In this document: positions 6,754-16,009 of the stretch, in pieces
Layout: the number at the start of each line of letters is the position of its first letter
Numbering within the stretch: the stretch's first letter is position 1
The notes under the pieces: model-generated
Told to the model about the DNA's origin: nothing
Seen by the model: the letters and a program-made list of their open reading frames with translations, nothing else
Databases searched by the model: none
Assembly: GCF_035510375.1 (NCBI RefSeq)
Contig: NZ_DATKHG010000019.1
Reading direction: 5' to 3' (one strand)
Length of the DNA: 64,000 bases
From: Paenibacillus_I sp035510375
GTDB lineage: Bacteria; Bacillota; Bacilli; Paenibacillales; Paenibacillaceae
Position numbers and translations under genes: made by a program

Positions 6754-9117
6754 TTATTTCAGCTCGGCAACCGTAACGCCGTTGCCGCCTTCCCCGTAAT
6801 TTCCCAGCCGGTAAGCCTTGACCAGCCGGTGCTTCCGCAAATAATCCTGGACGCCGCTGCGAAGGACGCCGGTCCCTTTGCCGTGAATGATATAAACCTG
6901 CCCCATGTTCGACAGATACGCTTCATCAATGAAGCGGTCCACCTCGACGATCGCTTCTTCGAGGTTGGCTCCGCGGAGATCCAATTCCGTGCGCACCGCA
7001 TCATCCTTCGTCCTTTTCAGGCTGGCCGCCTGCTTCGGCTGCTGCCGGCTTTCGTTGTTGGCGGCCTTGACCAGCTCTAGATCGTCCAGCCGCACCTTCA
7101 TTTTCAGAATGCCCAATTGCACCGTCGCCTCGGCTGCCCAAAGCTCGACCACGTGGCCCTTCTGATTCAGGCTGTATACCATGACCTCGTCGCCAACCTG
7201 GATTTTCTGCGGCTTGCCGCCCCGCTGCACGGCCGTCTTCGGCTTCTGAAGCCGGGGCGCGGCCTCGTCCAGCCGCTTGCGCGCTTCGATCAGCTTATGC
7301 TCCTTGACCGACGCGCCCTCCTCCATCGCGAGCTTGCGCAGATCCGCGACGATCTGCTCCGCCTCGCGCTTCGCCTTGGCGACCGCCTCGCGCGCCTCCT
7401 CCTGCGCCTTCGCCAGCATCCGGTCGCGCTGCTCCTCGAAGCGGCGCAGCTCGGCCGCATGCTTCGCCTTCAGCCGTTCCATCTCCTCGCGCAGCGCCGC
7501 CGCCGTCAGCCGCTCCGATTCCGCTCCGAGACGGTCCTCCTCGAGGGAAGCGATCATATTTTCGACCCGCATATCCTCTTCGCTTACTTCGCCCCGCGCA
7601 TGCTCGATGATCGGGCGCGGCAGCCCCAGCCGTTCGGCGATCGCAAACGCGTTGCTTCGGCCCGGAACGCCCACAAGCAGGCGGTAGGTCGGGCTGAGCG
7701 TCTGCACGTCGAACTCCATGCTGGCGTTGATGACGCCTTTGCGGTTATAGGCGTAAGCTTTGAGCTCGCTGTAATGAGTGGTGGCCACCAGGCGGCAGCC
7801 AAGCTTATGCATATGCTCGAGGATGGCGATGGCGAGCGCCGAGCCTTCCGCCGGATCGGTTCCCGCTCCCAGCTCGTCAAGCAGCACGAGGCTTTTCGGC
7901 GTCATGGAATCGAGAATGCGGATAATGTTCGTCAAATGGCTCGAAAACGTGCTCAAGCTCTGCTCGATGCTTTGCTCGTCTCCGATGTCGGCGTAGATCG
8001 CATCGAACACGCACAGCTGGCTGCCGTCCTCTGCCGGCACGAACAGGCCGGACATCGCCATCAGGCTCAGCAGGCCGATCGTTTTCAGCGACACGGTTTT
8101 GCCGCCCGTATTCGGGCCGGTGACGATGATCGCCGAATATTGGTTGCCGAGCTCGACGTCCAAAGGGACGACGGATGCGGGAGCGATGAGCGGATGCCTG
8201 CCGCGCTTCAGCCTGATGAAGCCGCGGTCGTTCATGCGCGGCAGCGACGCTTTCATCTCATGGGCAAGCCGCGCCTTGGCGAACGCGAAATCAAGCTGTC
8301 CGAGCAGCTCGAGATCGACCGCCAGATCCTCCGCATACTCCGCCGTTTGCGCCGTCAGCCGATGCAGAATTTTCTCGATCTCGCGCTCCTCGTTCAATCG
8401 CAGCTCCCTCAGCCGGTTGTTCATCTGAACGACGGCCTCCGGCTCGATGAACAGCGTCGCGCCCGAGCCCGACTGGTCGTGGACGATGCCGCCGAAATGG
8501 TTGCGGTATTCCTGCTTGACCGGAATCACGTAGCGGTCGCCGCGAAGCGTGATGATGGCGTCCTGCAGCATTTTCTGCACGGAGGGGGATCGAATCATCG
8601 ACTCCAGCTTTTCGCGGACGCGCGCCTCTCCGCCGCGCAGTTCGCGCCGGATCGCGGCGAGCTCCGTACTGGCGTTGTCCATGACCTCGGCCTGCTCGTC
8701 AATGCACGCCATGATCGCTTCTTCCAGCACGCGGTGCTCGGTCAGCTGCTCCGCCATCGCATTCAGCAGCGGCATCGGATGATCCTCATGCAGAACGGCG
8801 ATATGACGCTTCACCCTCCTGCCCCCGCGCACCGTGCTCGCAATATCGAGCAGCTCGGCCGGGCTCAGCATGCCGCCGATTTTCGCCCGTTTCAAGGAAG
8901 CCCGAATATCGGCGATTCCGCCGAACGGAGCCGCGCCCTTGAGGCGGTCGGCCGCATAAGCTTCGTCGGTCGCCTGCAAAAAGCGCTTTACGTCCTCAAG
9001 ATCCGAGCTCGGAGAGAGCGCTTCGGCCGCCGCTCGGCCCAAAGCGGTGGATGCGTGTCGCGTCAATTTATCGATAACCTTGAAATAATCAAGTGTCTGC
9101 AAAATTTTGCCGTCCAA
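6754..9117 (-). CDS. mutS2: Endonuclease MutS2 / ribosome-rescue ATPase
   Basis: 787 residues, the usual size. Domains in order: MutS-like core and levers (1-~300), ABC-type ATPase with Walker A GPNTGGKTVSLKT (near 330) and Walker B LVLLDELGAGTDPAEG (near 410), a long charged coiled coil (~515-610), a KOW-like stretch, and a C-terminal Smr endonuclease domain with LDLRG and HGKGTGVLR. In Firmicutes MutS2 suppresses recombination and splits collided ribosomes. TTG start at 9117 with GAGAGGAG upstream. It is preceded by a divergent holin-like gene and followed closely by DUF350. The pheST-zapA group lies nearby, as in relatives. Confidence 0.95.
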   Translation of the reverse strand: MDGKILQTLDYFKVIDKLTRHASTALGRAAAEALSPSSDLEDVKRFLQATDEAYAADRLKGAAPFGGIADIRASLKRAKIGGMLSPAELLDIASTVRGGRRVKRHIAVLHEDHPMPLLNAMAEQLTEHRVLEEAIMACIDEQAEVMDNASTELAAIRRELRGGEARVREKLESMIRSPSVQKMLQDAIITLRGDRYVIPVKQEYRNHFGGIVHDQSGSGATLFIEPEAVVQMNNRLRELRLNEEREIEKILHRLTAQTAEYAEDLAVDLELLGQLDFAFAKARLAHEMKASLPRMNDRGFIRLKRGRHPLIAPASVVPLDVELGNQYSAIIVTGPNTGGKTVSLKTIGLLSLMAMSGLFVPAEDGSQLCVFDAIYADIGDEQSIEQSLSTFSSHLTNIIRILDSMTPKSLVLLDELGAGTDPAEGSALAIAILEHMHKLGCRLVATTHYSELKAYAYNRKGVINASMEFDVQTLSPTYRLLVGVPGRSNAFAIAERLGLPRPIIEHARGEVSEEDMRVENMIASLEEDRLGAESERLTAAALREEMERLKAKHAAELRRFEEQRDRMLAKAQEEAREAVAKAKREAEQIVADLRKLAMEEGASVKEHKLIEARKRLDEAAPRLQKPKTAVQRGGKPQKIQVGDEVMVYSLNQKGHVVELWAAEATVQLGILKMKVRLDDLELVKAANNESRQQPKQAASLKRTKDDAVRTELDLRGANLEEAIVEVDRFIDEAYLSNMGQVYIIHGKGTGVLRSGVQDYLRKHRLVKAYRLGNYGEGGNGVTVAELK

Positions 9118-9269
9118 CTTCTCGACAACTCCTCTCGCTTTCCATTATAACGTATTGCGCGCGGGCTTCGCCACGACGTTGACGTAAACTGCCATTCATG
9201 AAACGCCGTGAACGGGGAACACTAGCCGTGCGAACATATCCAAACTGCTCAGAAGGAGGGTGTTCAACC

Positions 9270-9623
9270 ATGCAATTTCTCGGAACAGTCGTCCGTTTTA
9301 TCGTCTCTGCGCTTGTTCTGATGGTCGTCGGCTGGCTTGTGCCGGGCTTCAGCGTCGGCGGTTTTTGGAGCGCATTGCTTCTCGCACTGGTGATCGCGGC
9401 GCTCGGCTGGATCATCGAAGGTATTTTCGGCAAACGGGTTACGCCGTTCGGCCGGGGAATCGTCGGCTTTGCCGTCAGCGCGCTCGTGATCTGGCTGGCG
9501 CAGTTCATCGTCGGCAACGTCGATGTGTCGATTCTGGGCGCCGTACTGGCCGCGCTGGCGATCGGGGTTATTGACCTGTTCATCCCTGTCAGCACCCCGT
9601 ATGACGCCGCGAAGAAAAGCTGA
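9270..9623 (+). CDS. Phage holin-like (DUF/Phage_holin_4-type) membrane protein
   Basis: 117 residues, four hydrophobic segments with Gly-rich turns (VVGWLVPGFSVGGFWSALLL), the pattern of the chromosomal 'phage holin family' small membrane proteins. No phage genes are nearby, so a lysis role is unlikely. ATG at 9270 was chosen over upstream starts because AGAAGGAGGG lies eight to nine bases before it. Divergent from mutS2; followed by its own terminator at 9645. Confidence 0.75.
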   Translation: MQFLGTVVRFIVSALVLMVVGWLVPGFSVGGFWSALLLALVIAALGWIIEGIFGKRVTPFGRGIVGFAVSALVIWLAQFIVGNVDVSILGAVLAALAIGVIDLFIPVSTPYDAAKKS

Positions 9624-9644
9624 TCGGCCGCCGCCGGGCCCCAA

Positions 9645-9684
9645 AGCGGTCTTGCTTTCGCAGAAGAGAGCAGGACTGCTTTTC
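9645..9684 (+). terminator. Terminator after the holin-like gene
   Basis: AGCGGTCTTGCT pairs with AGCAGGACTGCT (two G-T pairs) across a 12-base loop, then TTTTCG. Confidence 0.7.
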
Positions 9685-9812
9685 GCTTGGTCGCATGGTT
9701 GGCGAATCTTGTTCAGCGCTTGGGCCCCTTTCATATCTGCAACATTCCGTGCGGCGCAGGCCACACTAAGATGGTATCCAAACGGATCGTTGAATAATCC
9801 TGCTTCATCCAG

Positions 9813-9846
9813 ACGCTCCTGTCCGAATATGGACAGGGGCGTTTTT
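9813..9846 (+). terminator. Intrinsic terminator in the 9624-9968 gap
   Basis: ACGCTCCTGTCC pairs with GGACAGGGGCGT around the loop GAATAT, then TTTTTCACTTT. The gene it serves is not obvious, because it lies 190 bases past the holin-like stop. The rest of this gap shows nothing else I can support. Confidence 0.75.
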
Positions 9847-9968
9847 CACTTTATCTCATAGCTTTCATAACAAAGTCTTATGGCTCCAAGCCTTCACGCC
9901 GCTTCCCGTTTGCTACCATAGAAATAGGATGAAAAGACTCGGACTTTGTCCGGACGGAGGGATTGACG

Positions 9969-10512
9969 ATGGCAAAAGGAAGTACGGGCGGCCGGCGGGC
10001 AGGCGTTGGTGCTGCCGGCGGACGTTTCGGATGAAGAGCTGGTCAACCGCGCGGTGGCGGCGGCTCTGGCCATGTTCGGCAAAATCGACGTACTCGTCAA
10101 CAACGCGGCCATATTCGAGCCGAACGCGGCGGCCGACACGACGCTGGCCGATTGGACGCGGCAGCTTGCGGTCAACTTGACCGGCCCTTTGCTGCTCGCC
10201 AAAGCGGTGCTGCCGTCGATGAGAGCGCAGCATTACGGCCGGATCGTCAATGTCACCTCGTCGATGGCATGGAACGGCGCCGGCGGCTACGCGGCTTAAG
10301 GCGCGTCCAAAGCCGGACTGGAGTCGCTGACGCGGACGCTTGCCGACGAGGAGCAGAACAACGGCATTCTGGTCAATGCGTTTAATCCGGGCACGGTGCG
10401 CTCGGAAATGCACGCCACCGGCAAGGACCCTGCGCAGGTGGCGCCGCATTTGCTGCGCCTCGCCTCACTGCCGGCCGGCGGCAAGACGGGCGAGGTGGTG
10501 GCGTACGAGTAG
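9969..10512 (+). pseudogene. Short-chain dehydrogenase/reductase, inactivated
   Basis: Remains of an SDR gene. A start with a ribosome site (CGGAGGG) gives MAKGST... and then runs into the middle of the protein in another frame, so the N-terminal Rossmann glycine motif is missing and the frame is shifted. From 10006 the body is readable: LPADVSD, IDVLVNNAA, the IVNVTSSMAW catalytic-serine region, and after a stop GASKAGLESLTRTL. The in-frame TAA at 10297-10299 replaces the tyrosine expected in the Y-x-x-x-K active site. The tail NAFNPGTVRSEM is intact. Two independent lesions make this a clear pseudogene. Confidence 0.85.
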
Positions 10513-10560
10513 ATTGAACCGCTTAGGCGGGTTGCGTGGGGAATAATGCCGGATTCCGTT

Positions 10561-10588
10561 GCGGACGCCCTGCTTGCCGGGCGTCCGC
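10561..10588. repeat. 10-bp-stem hairpin beside a CCGGATTCCG element
   Basis: GCGGACGCCC pairs perfectly with GGGCGTCCGC across an 8-base loop, with no T-run on either side. Just upstream at 10547 is AATGCCGGATTCCG, the same opening as the 51-bp repeat at 3082. It appears to be a single-copy relative of that intergenic element. Confidence 0.6.
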
Positions 10589-10597
10589 GCATCAATT

Positions 10598-10634
10598 AAA
10601 AATCGCCAAGCGGATTGTACCGCCGGCGATTTTT
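10598..10634 (-). terminator. Terminator after zapA, possibly bidirectional
   Basis: AAAAATCGCC pairs with GGCGATTTTT, with an inner GCGG/CCGC pairing. On the minus strand it lies 15 bases past the zapA stop and ends in a T-run; on the plus strand it also ends in TTTTT. Confidence 0.8.
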
Positions 10635-10648
10635 ATTCGCATCACAAG

Positions 10649-12160
10649 CTATTCCTGCTCGATCAGCTCGATCCACTCGTTGTACTCCGTCTGCAGCTTC
10701 GCATATTCGTCCTTGAGCGACTCGTGCTCGCCGAGCAGCCGGTCGTACGCGTGCCGCACCTCGTCCGACGCCGCTTTAGCTTCGCTGCGCGCATCCGCCA
10801 GCTCCGCTTCCAGCCGTTCCAGGCGCTCACGGAGCCGGTCGGCCTCGCCGTGCGAACGCTCGGCTTCCGCCTGCCGCAGTCCGGCCTCCTCAGCCAACCG
10901 CACCTCGAGCGCGTCGCGCTCTTCCGCCAGCTTCGCGGCTCGCTCGGCCAATGCGCTTCGTTCGGCCTCCAGCTTCGCGGCACGCTCGGCCAACGCTCCC
11001 GCGTCTCCCGCTTGCACCTCCAGCCGCTCCAGCCGCTCCTTCAACTGTCGTTCGCGTGTTAAATAACCGTCCGCGTCCTGTTTCAATCGCTCGAGCTGCC
11101 CGCGGAGCGAGCGTTGCGATTCCTGCAGCTGAGCCGCCTGCGATTCGGCCGCTTTAAGCTGCTCCTTCTGACGGGACAGCAGCTGCTCCAATTGCTGCGC
11201 CTTCGCCCTTCGCTCCACATCCTGTCTGTGCAGCGCTTCCGCTTTTTTCTCCGCCTCGGAGAGCCGGAATCCCCGCTCTCTCAGCTCCCGCTCGACACCG
11301 CTGAGCATAGACCGCAGTGCCTCTTCCTGCTCAAACGCCTGCATCGCGCGCTCTTCCGCGTCCGACGCTTGTCCCGCAAGCAGGGCACGCTCCCGTTCAT
11401 GCGCTTGCGCGAGCTCGTCCAGCTTCGCGGCCCATTCGCGCTCCAGCCGCTCACGTTCCGCTTTTACCGCCGCTTCGCACTGCTCCGCCGCCGAGCGCGA
11501 TTGCGCTCCAAGCCGCTCGCGCGCCTCCGCCAATTCCGCTTGCAGCCGCGCCGTCGCGTCGCGCACGCAGCCTTCGATCCGCGCGCGCTCCGCCGCCAGT
11601 TCGGCCTCCAGCGGAGCCCTGCCTTTGCGGACCGCTGCTTCCACCCGTTCGCGCTCCGCCGCCAGCTCGGCCTCGAGCCGGCTCGTCTCGCTCTGCAGCC
11701 GAGCCTCGAGGTCGTCGCGCTCGACACGCCATTCGGCTTCACGCTCGTCATGCATCCGGCGCCAATCCGCTTCCACTGCAGACAGCCGCTTCTCGGCCTC
11801 GCCGCGTATCCGGCCCGCCTCTTCCTGCGCATGCAGGCGAACGCCCGAGAGCTCCTCGCGAAGCGCCTTCAGCGTGCCGCGCGCTTCATCCAGCTCCGCG
11901 GAAACGAGCTTCCGCTTCGCTTCCTCTTCAAGCAGCCGCTCGTTCTCGCGGCGCAGGCGGAATACCTCATCGGCCATATGAACGGCCGAAAGAACCGCAA
12001 TACGCGGCATGTCCAGGCGGGGGTATCCCTTTGCCAGCTTATGCATATTCTCATCGACAAGCGCGGCTACGCGCTTCATATAATCTACGTTGGAATGGCC
12101 CGTCAATCTGTACTGATGGCCATATATATCAACCGTCACCCGAGTTCGTTCGGCATCCAT
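10649..12160 (-). CDS. zapA: ZapA-type cell division protein with a very long coiled-coil extension
   Basis: The first ~95 residues are a clear ZapA domain (TRVTVDIYGHQYRLTG, then YMKRVAALVDENM and AVLSAVHMADEVFRL), which binds FtsZ and bundles protofilaments at the division ring. ZapA proteins are usually 80-150 residues; this one has 503. Residues ~95-500 are one long, heptad-like run rich in Ala, Glu, Arg, Leu and Gln with no obvious breaks, ending EYNEWIELIEQE. ATG at 12160 follows GGGAGGA. It lies downstream of pheT as in relatives, but a terminator at 12345 separates them, so it likely has its own promoter. The extension is continuous in frame with no sign of assembly error. Confidence 0.85.
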   Translation of the reverse strand: MDAERTRVTVDIYGHQYRLTGHSNVDYMKRVAALVDENMHKLAKGYPRLDMPRIAVLSAVHMADEVFRLRRENERLLEEEAKRKLVSAELDEARGTLKALREELSGVRLHAQEEAGRIRGEAEKRLSAVEADWRRMHDEREAEWRVERDDLEARLQSETSRLEAELAAERERVEAAVRKGRAPLEAELAAERARIEGCVRDATARLQAELAEARERLGAQSRSAAEQCEAAVKAERERLEREWAAKLDELAQAHERERALLAGQASDAEERAMQAFEQEEALRSMLSGVERELRERGFRLSEAEKKAEALHRQDVERRAKAQQLEQLLSRQKEQLKAAESQAAQLQESQRSLRGQLERLKQDADGYLTRERQLKERLERLEVQAGDAGALAERAAKLEAERSALAERAAKLAEERDALEVRLAEEAGLRQAEAERSHGEADRLRERLERLEAELADARSEAKAASDEVRHAYDRLLGEHESLKDEYAKLQTEYNEWIELIEQE

Positions 12161-12289
12161 GATCGGTTCGTCCTCCCGTTATGCTTGTGTTCCGTGCTGC
12201 TCGGCGCCCGCTGAGAAAACTTCTGTCGCAGTCATGCGTAGAGGCGAGACCGCGTTTACGCGTCAGCGCAAGTCATTATCGCCGATCGA

Positions 12290-12331
12290 GAAAGTATGAG
12301 TGTGCCGCCGAACGCCTAGCCTCATACTTTC
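12290..12331. repeat. 11-bp perfect inverted repeat between zapA and pheT
   Basis: GAAAGTATGAG (12290-12300) pairs exactly with CTCATACTTTC (12321-12331), 20 bases apart. It lies in the short region that must hold the zapA promoter. It could be an operator or a second transcript-end hairpin; there is no T-run on either strand. Confidence 0.5.
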
Positions 12332-12344
12332 TGATACGGTAAAA

Positions 12345-12390
12345 ACAAACCGCACCGAATCGTCCGCTTGGAACTAATTCGATGCGGCGG
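12345..12390 (-). terminator. Terminator after pheST
   Basis: On the minus strand CCGCATCGAATTAG... pairs with ...CGATTCGGTGCGG and is followed by TTTGTTTTT. It starts 15 bases past the pheT stop. Confidence 0.8.
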
Positions 12391-12404
12391 CTTGCGTTTC
12401 CTGC

Positions 12405-14849
12405 CTATTTCCTCAATTCCGCTTGAAAAGATTGTCCCAGCCGTTCGACAACCGCCGCGTGACGCTCCGTCACTTCCTCGTCGGTGAGCGTCCGTTCTGG
12501 ATGGCGGTAAACGAGCGAAACGGCGACGCTTTTTTTGTCCTCGCCGAGCTTGCCGCCCGTGTACACGTCGAATATTTGCACCGATTCCAGCAGTTCGCCT
12601 GCGGCCGACCGGATTTCATCCGTGAGCCGTCCGGCCTCCACACCGCGGTCGAGCACGACCGCGATATCCCGTTCAATCGCGGGGTACCGTGGAAGCGGCT
12701 TCTGCATAATCGTGAAATTCGCATGCTCATACAGCGGTTCCAGCTCAAGCTCGAATACGTACGTATCCGACAGATCGTCCTGAAGCTGCAGCGCAGGATG
12801 CACCTGGCCTACGTAACCGACCGGCTCCCAGCCCCGCGCCGTATCGAGCAGCACAGCCGCCGTCCGTCCCGGATGCAGCTGATCGATCGAAGCCGCCTCG
12901 TAACGGACCAGCCCCGTCATGCCCAGCAGCTCGAAAACCGCCTCGAGCACACCCTTCGCATCGTAGAAATCGACCGGCTCCGCCTTGCGGTTCCAGAGCG
13001 TGGACACCCGGCTGCCGGTCAGCAGACCGGCGATCCGATGCTTCTCCTGCGGCAAACGGGTCAGCTCGGTTTCGTCCGTCAGAAACACGCTGCCGATCTC
13101 GAACAGCGCCAAATCGTCCGTCTTGCGGTTCCGGTTGTATGCCGCGATCTCCAGCAGGCTCGGCACCAGGCTGGTCCGGAGCACGCTTCGGTCCTCGCTC
13201 ATCGGCATCGCCAGCCGGATCGGCTTGGCTCCTTCGCCGAGCCGCGTGAACAAGCCCGCCCGGTTCGGATGCGTCACCGAATAGCTGATGACCTCATTCA
13301 ATCCGGACGCCGTCAGCTTGCCGCGCAGCTCTCGCCGGATCGCCTGGGGCACCGTGAGCGCGCCGGGCGTCGTCGGCCCTTCGATCGGCGTGGTCGGAAT
13401 GTTATCGTAGCCGTACAGACGGGCCACCTCTTCGATCAGGTCGACTGCGCGCGTAATATCGCCTCTTCGGCTCGGCACACGGACCGTGAACCGCCCGGAC
13501 ACATCGTCGCTTTCATACTCGAAGCCGAGCCGGCCGAATACCGTTTTGACCTCAAGCGTCGACAATTCGGTTCCGAGATACGAGTTGATCCGCTCGAGCG
13601 TCACCGTTACTTCCGCAGGCTCTTCCTCACGCGTAACGGCCTGCACGATTCCTTCCGCAACCAGCCCGCCGGCATAGCGCGCCATCAGCGAAGCCGCGCG
13701 GTCGAGCGCCGGAATGACGCGTGCATCATCCACGCCCTTCTCGAAGCGGATGCTCGACTCCGAACGAAGGCCGAGCTGCCGCGACGTTTTCCGCACCGTG
13801 CCGCCCTCGAACCTGGCCGACTCCAGCAGGATGTTCGCCGTCTCAGCCGTTACCTCCGAATTCGCGCCGCCCATCACGCCGGCAAGCGCGATCGGCTTCT
13901 CGCCGTCGGCAATCAGCAGCATATGCGGCTCGAGCTTGCGCTCCTGATCGTCCAGCGTAACCATCACTTCGCCTTCGCGCGCCAGACGGACCTCGATCCG
14001 GCCGCCGGCGATTTTATCGGCATCGAAGGCATGCAGCGGCTGTCCGTATTCCAACATGACATAGTTCGTAATATCGACGATGTTGCTGATCGGCCGGATG
14101 CCCGCCGCGATCAGCCGGTTCCGCATCCACTGCGGCGACGGTCCGACCGTAACGCCTTTAATGTATCGGGCCGCATAGCGCGTGCAATGCTCCGGCGCGC
14201 TGATCCGCACCTGCACATAATCCGACGCCCGCTCGGCCGCGTCGGCCACCGAAATGTCCGGCAGCTTGACCGGGCGGCCGGTCAAAGCGCCCGCCTCGTA
14301 GGCGACGCCCAGCATGCTGAGACAGTCGGAGCGGTTGGGCGTCAAGTCCAGCTCGAGCACCTCGTCGTCGATGCCGAGCACCTCGCCGATCGGCGTGCCG
14401 ACCGCGGCGTCCTCCGGCAGCACGAGAATGCCCTCCTGCTGCTCCTTCGGCAGCAGCTTGTCGTTGATGCCGAGCTCCTTCGCCGAGCAGATCATGCCCT
14501 GCGATTCCACGCCGCGCAGCTTCGCCCGCTTGATCTGGAAGTCGCCCGGCAGCTTGGCGCCGATCAGCGCGACCGGCACCTTCTGGCCGGCGTCGACGTT
14601 GCGCGCGCCGCATACGATCTGCAGCTCCTCGCCTTGCCCCGCATCGACCTTGCACACGTTCAGCTTGTCGGCGTCAGGGTGCTTCTCCTTCGACTTCACA
14701 TAGCCGACGACCACGTTGCCGACGCCTTTGTTCAACTGCTCAACGCCGTCCACCTCGATGCCGCCGCGCGTAACGCGTTCGGCCAGCTCCCCCGCGGAAA
14801 TGCCGTCCAAATCGATATATTCATTCAACCAACGGTACGATACTTTCAT
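12405..14849 (-). CDS. pheT: Phenylalanyl-tRNA synthetase beta subunit
   Basis: 814 residues, normal length. Domain order is visible: the N-terminal tRNA-binding EMAP/OB-like region (GNVVVGYVKSKEKHPDADKLNVC, split here as GYVKSKEKHPDADKL), B3/B4 editing core, B5 region (FGRLGFEYESDD), catalytic-like core with RRGDITRAVDLIEEVAR, and the C-terminal ferredoxin-fold anticodon-binding domain (PRYPAIERDIAVV). Forms the alpha2-beta2 enzyme with PheS. It starts 22 bases after pheS behind GAAGGGG and shares the T-box-controlled transcript. Confidence 0.97.
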   Translation of the reverse strand: MKVSYRWLNEYIDLDGISAGELAERVTRGGIEVDGVEQLNKGVGNVVVGYVKSKEKHPDADKLNVCKVDAGQGEELQIVCGARNVDAGQKVPVALIGAKLPGDFQIKRAKLRGVESQGMICSAKELGINDKLLPKEQQEGILVLPEDAAVGTPIGEVLGIDDEVLELDLTPNRSDCLSMLGVAYEAGALTGRPVKLPDISVADAAERASDYVQVRISAPEHCTRYAARYIKGVTVGPSPQWMRNRLIAAGIRPISNIVDITNYVMLEYGQPLHAFDADKIAGGRIEVRLAREGEVMVTLDDQERKLEPHMLLIADGEKPIALAGVMGGANSEVTAETANILLESARFEGGTVRKTSRQLGLRSESSIRFEKGVDDARVIPALDRAASLMARYAGGLVAEGIVQAVTREEEPAEVTVTLERINSYLGTELSTLEVKTVFGRLGFEYESDDVSGRFTVRVPSRRGDITRAVDLIEEVARLYGYDNIPTTPIEGPTTPGALTVPQAIRRELRGKLTASGLNEVISYSVTHPNRAGLFTRLGEGAKPIRLAMPMSEDRSVLRTSLVPSLLEIAAYNRNRKTDDLALFEIGSVFLTDETELTRLPQEKHRIAGLLTGSRVSTLWNRKAEPVDFYDAKGVLEAVFELLGMTGLVRYEAASIDQLHPGRTAAVLLDTARGWEPVGYVGQVHPALQLQDDLSDTYVFELELEPLYEHANFTIMQKPLPRYPAIERDIAVVLDRGVEAGRLTDEIRSAAGELLESVQIFDVYTGGKLGEDKKSVAVSLVYRHPERTLTDEEVTERHAAVVERLGQSFQAELRK

Positions 14850-14871
14850 GTCCGATCCCCTTCTTTCCTCG

Positions 14872-15906
14872 TCACATTCTCGCGAACTGGCTTAAGAAGC
14901 GCAGATCGTTCGTATACAAAGCGCGAATATCGTCGATGCCGTATTTCAGCAGCGCAATCCGCTCGACCCCCATGCCGAAAGCGAAGCCGCTCACTTCCTC
15001 GGGATCGTAGCCGCCCATCTCGAGGACGCGGGGATGAACCATGCCGCAGCCCAAAATTTCCAGCCAGCCGCTTCCTTTGCACATCCGGCAGCCGATGCCG
15101 CCGCATTGCGCGCAGGATACATCGACTTCGGCGCTCGGTTCGGTGAACGGGAAAAAGCTCGGCCGCAGCCGGATACGCGTCTGTGAGCCGTACATGCGCT
15201 GCACGAACTGCAGCAGTGTGCCCTTCAGATCGCTCATCCGGATATTCCGGCCAACAACGAGCCCTTCGATCTGGGTGAACTGGAACGAGTGCGTCGCATC
15301 GTCGTCGTCGCGGCGGTACACTTTGCCCGGGCATATCACCTTGATCGGCCTCTTGCCGTTCATGGCCTTCATCGTGCGAACCTGCACCGGGGACGTCTGC
15401 GTCCGCAGCAAAATGTCATCCGTAATGTAGAACGAATCCTGCATGTCGCGGGCCGGGTGATCCTTCGGCAAATTCAACGCCTCGAAGTTGTAGTAATCGG
15501 TCTCGACCTCCGGTCCCTCCGCGATCGTGTAGCCCATGCCGATAAAAATATCCTCGATCTCCTGCTGCACCTTGTTGAGCGGATGGACCGCGCCCGCCGG
15601 CAGCTTGCGTCCGGGCAGCGTCACGTCGACGGTCTCGGCCCGAAGCCGGTTTTCCGTCTCCTGCGCCTGGAAACGCGCCTGCTTCTCCTCGATAACCGCC
15701 TCGATCGCCGCGCGCACCTCATTGCCCACCTGCCCGATGACCGGCCGCTCTTCGGCGGACAAGCCGCCCATGCCGCGCAAAATTTCGGTCAAGGCCCCTT
15801 TTTTACCCAAATATTTGACCCTCAGATCATTCAAATGCTGGGGATCGCCGACTGCCTGCAGCTCCTGCAGCGCTTCCTCCCGAAGTGCCTCCAAACGCTC
15901 CTTCAC
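14872..15906 (-). CDS. pheS: Phenylalanyl-tRNA synthetase alpha subunit
   Basis: 344 residues from the GTG at 15906, the same length as the Bacillus enzyme. This start has GGAGG eight bases upstream; the TTG five codons earlier is inside that ribosome site. The N-terminal coiled coil contacts tRNA; the class II core shows motif 2 (GKVYRRDDDDATHSFQFTQ) and motif 3 (GFAFGMGVERIALLKYGIDD, split as GMGVERIALLKYG). A zinc-like CxxC...CxxC segment (CAQCGGIGCRMC) is present, as in many Firmicute PheS. Controlled by a Phe T-box upstream and followed by pheT. Confidence 0.97.
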   Translation of the reverse strand: MKERLEALREEALQELQAVGDPQHLNDLRVKYLGKKGALTEILRGMGGLSAEERPVIGQVGNEVRAAIEAVIEEKQARFQAQETENRLRAETVDVTLPGRKLPAGAVHPLNKVQQEIEDIFIGMGYTIAEGPEVETDYYNFEALNLPKDHPARDMQDSFYITDDILLRTQTSPVQVRTMKAMNGKRPIKVICPGKVYRRDDDDATHSFQFTQIEGLVVGRNIRMSDLKGTLLQFVQRMYGSQTRIRLRPSFFPFTEPSAEVDVSCAQCGGIGCRMCKGSGWLEILGCGMVHPRVLEMGGYDPEEVSGFAFGMGVERIALLKYGIDDIRALYTNDLRFLSQFARM

Positions 15907-16009
15907 AACGTTCGCCTCCAAATTTTTTCCATATTTAGCGTTCGGTTAAATACCCCGTTTTACGATTCTCCGGTTTCTTAACCGAGGATTGCCGGTTGTT
16001 GCACCGACA

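Noticed and set aside
7117..9150. Long plus-strand open frame opposite mutS2
   Set aside because: Mirror of the high-GC third positions of mutS2, with no recognisable domain.
9270..9623. Prophage remnant
   Set aside because: A lone holin-like membrane protein with no other phage genes; such proteins are common on chromosomes.
12423..15146. Long plus-strand open frame opposite pheT/pheS
   Set aside because: Antisense shadow of two certain synthetase genes; Arg/His-rich and without a ribosome site or known domain.
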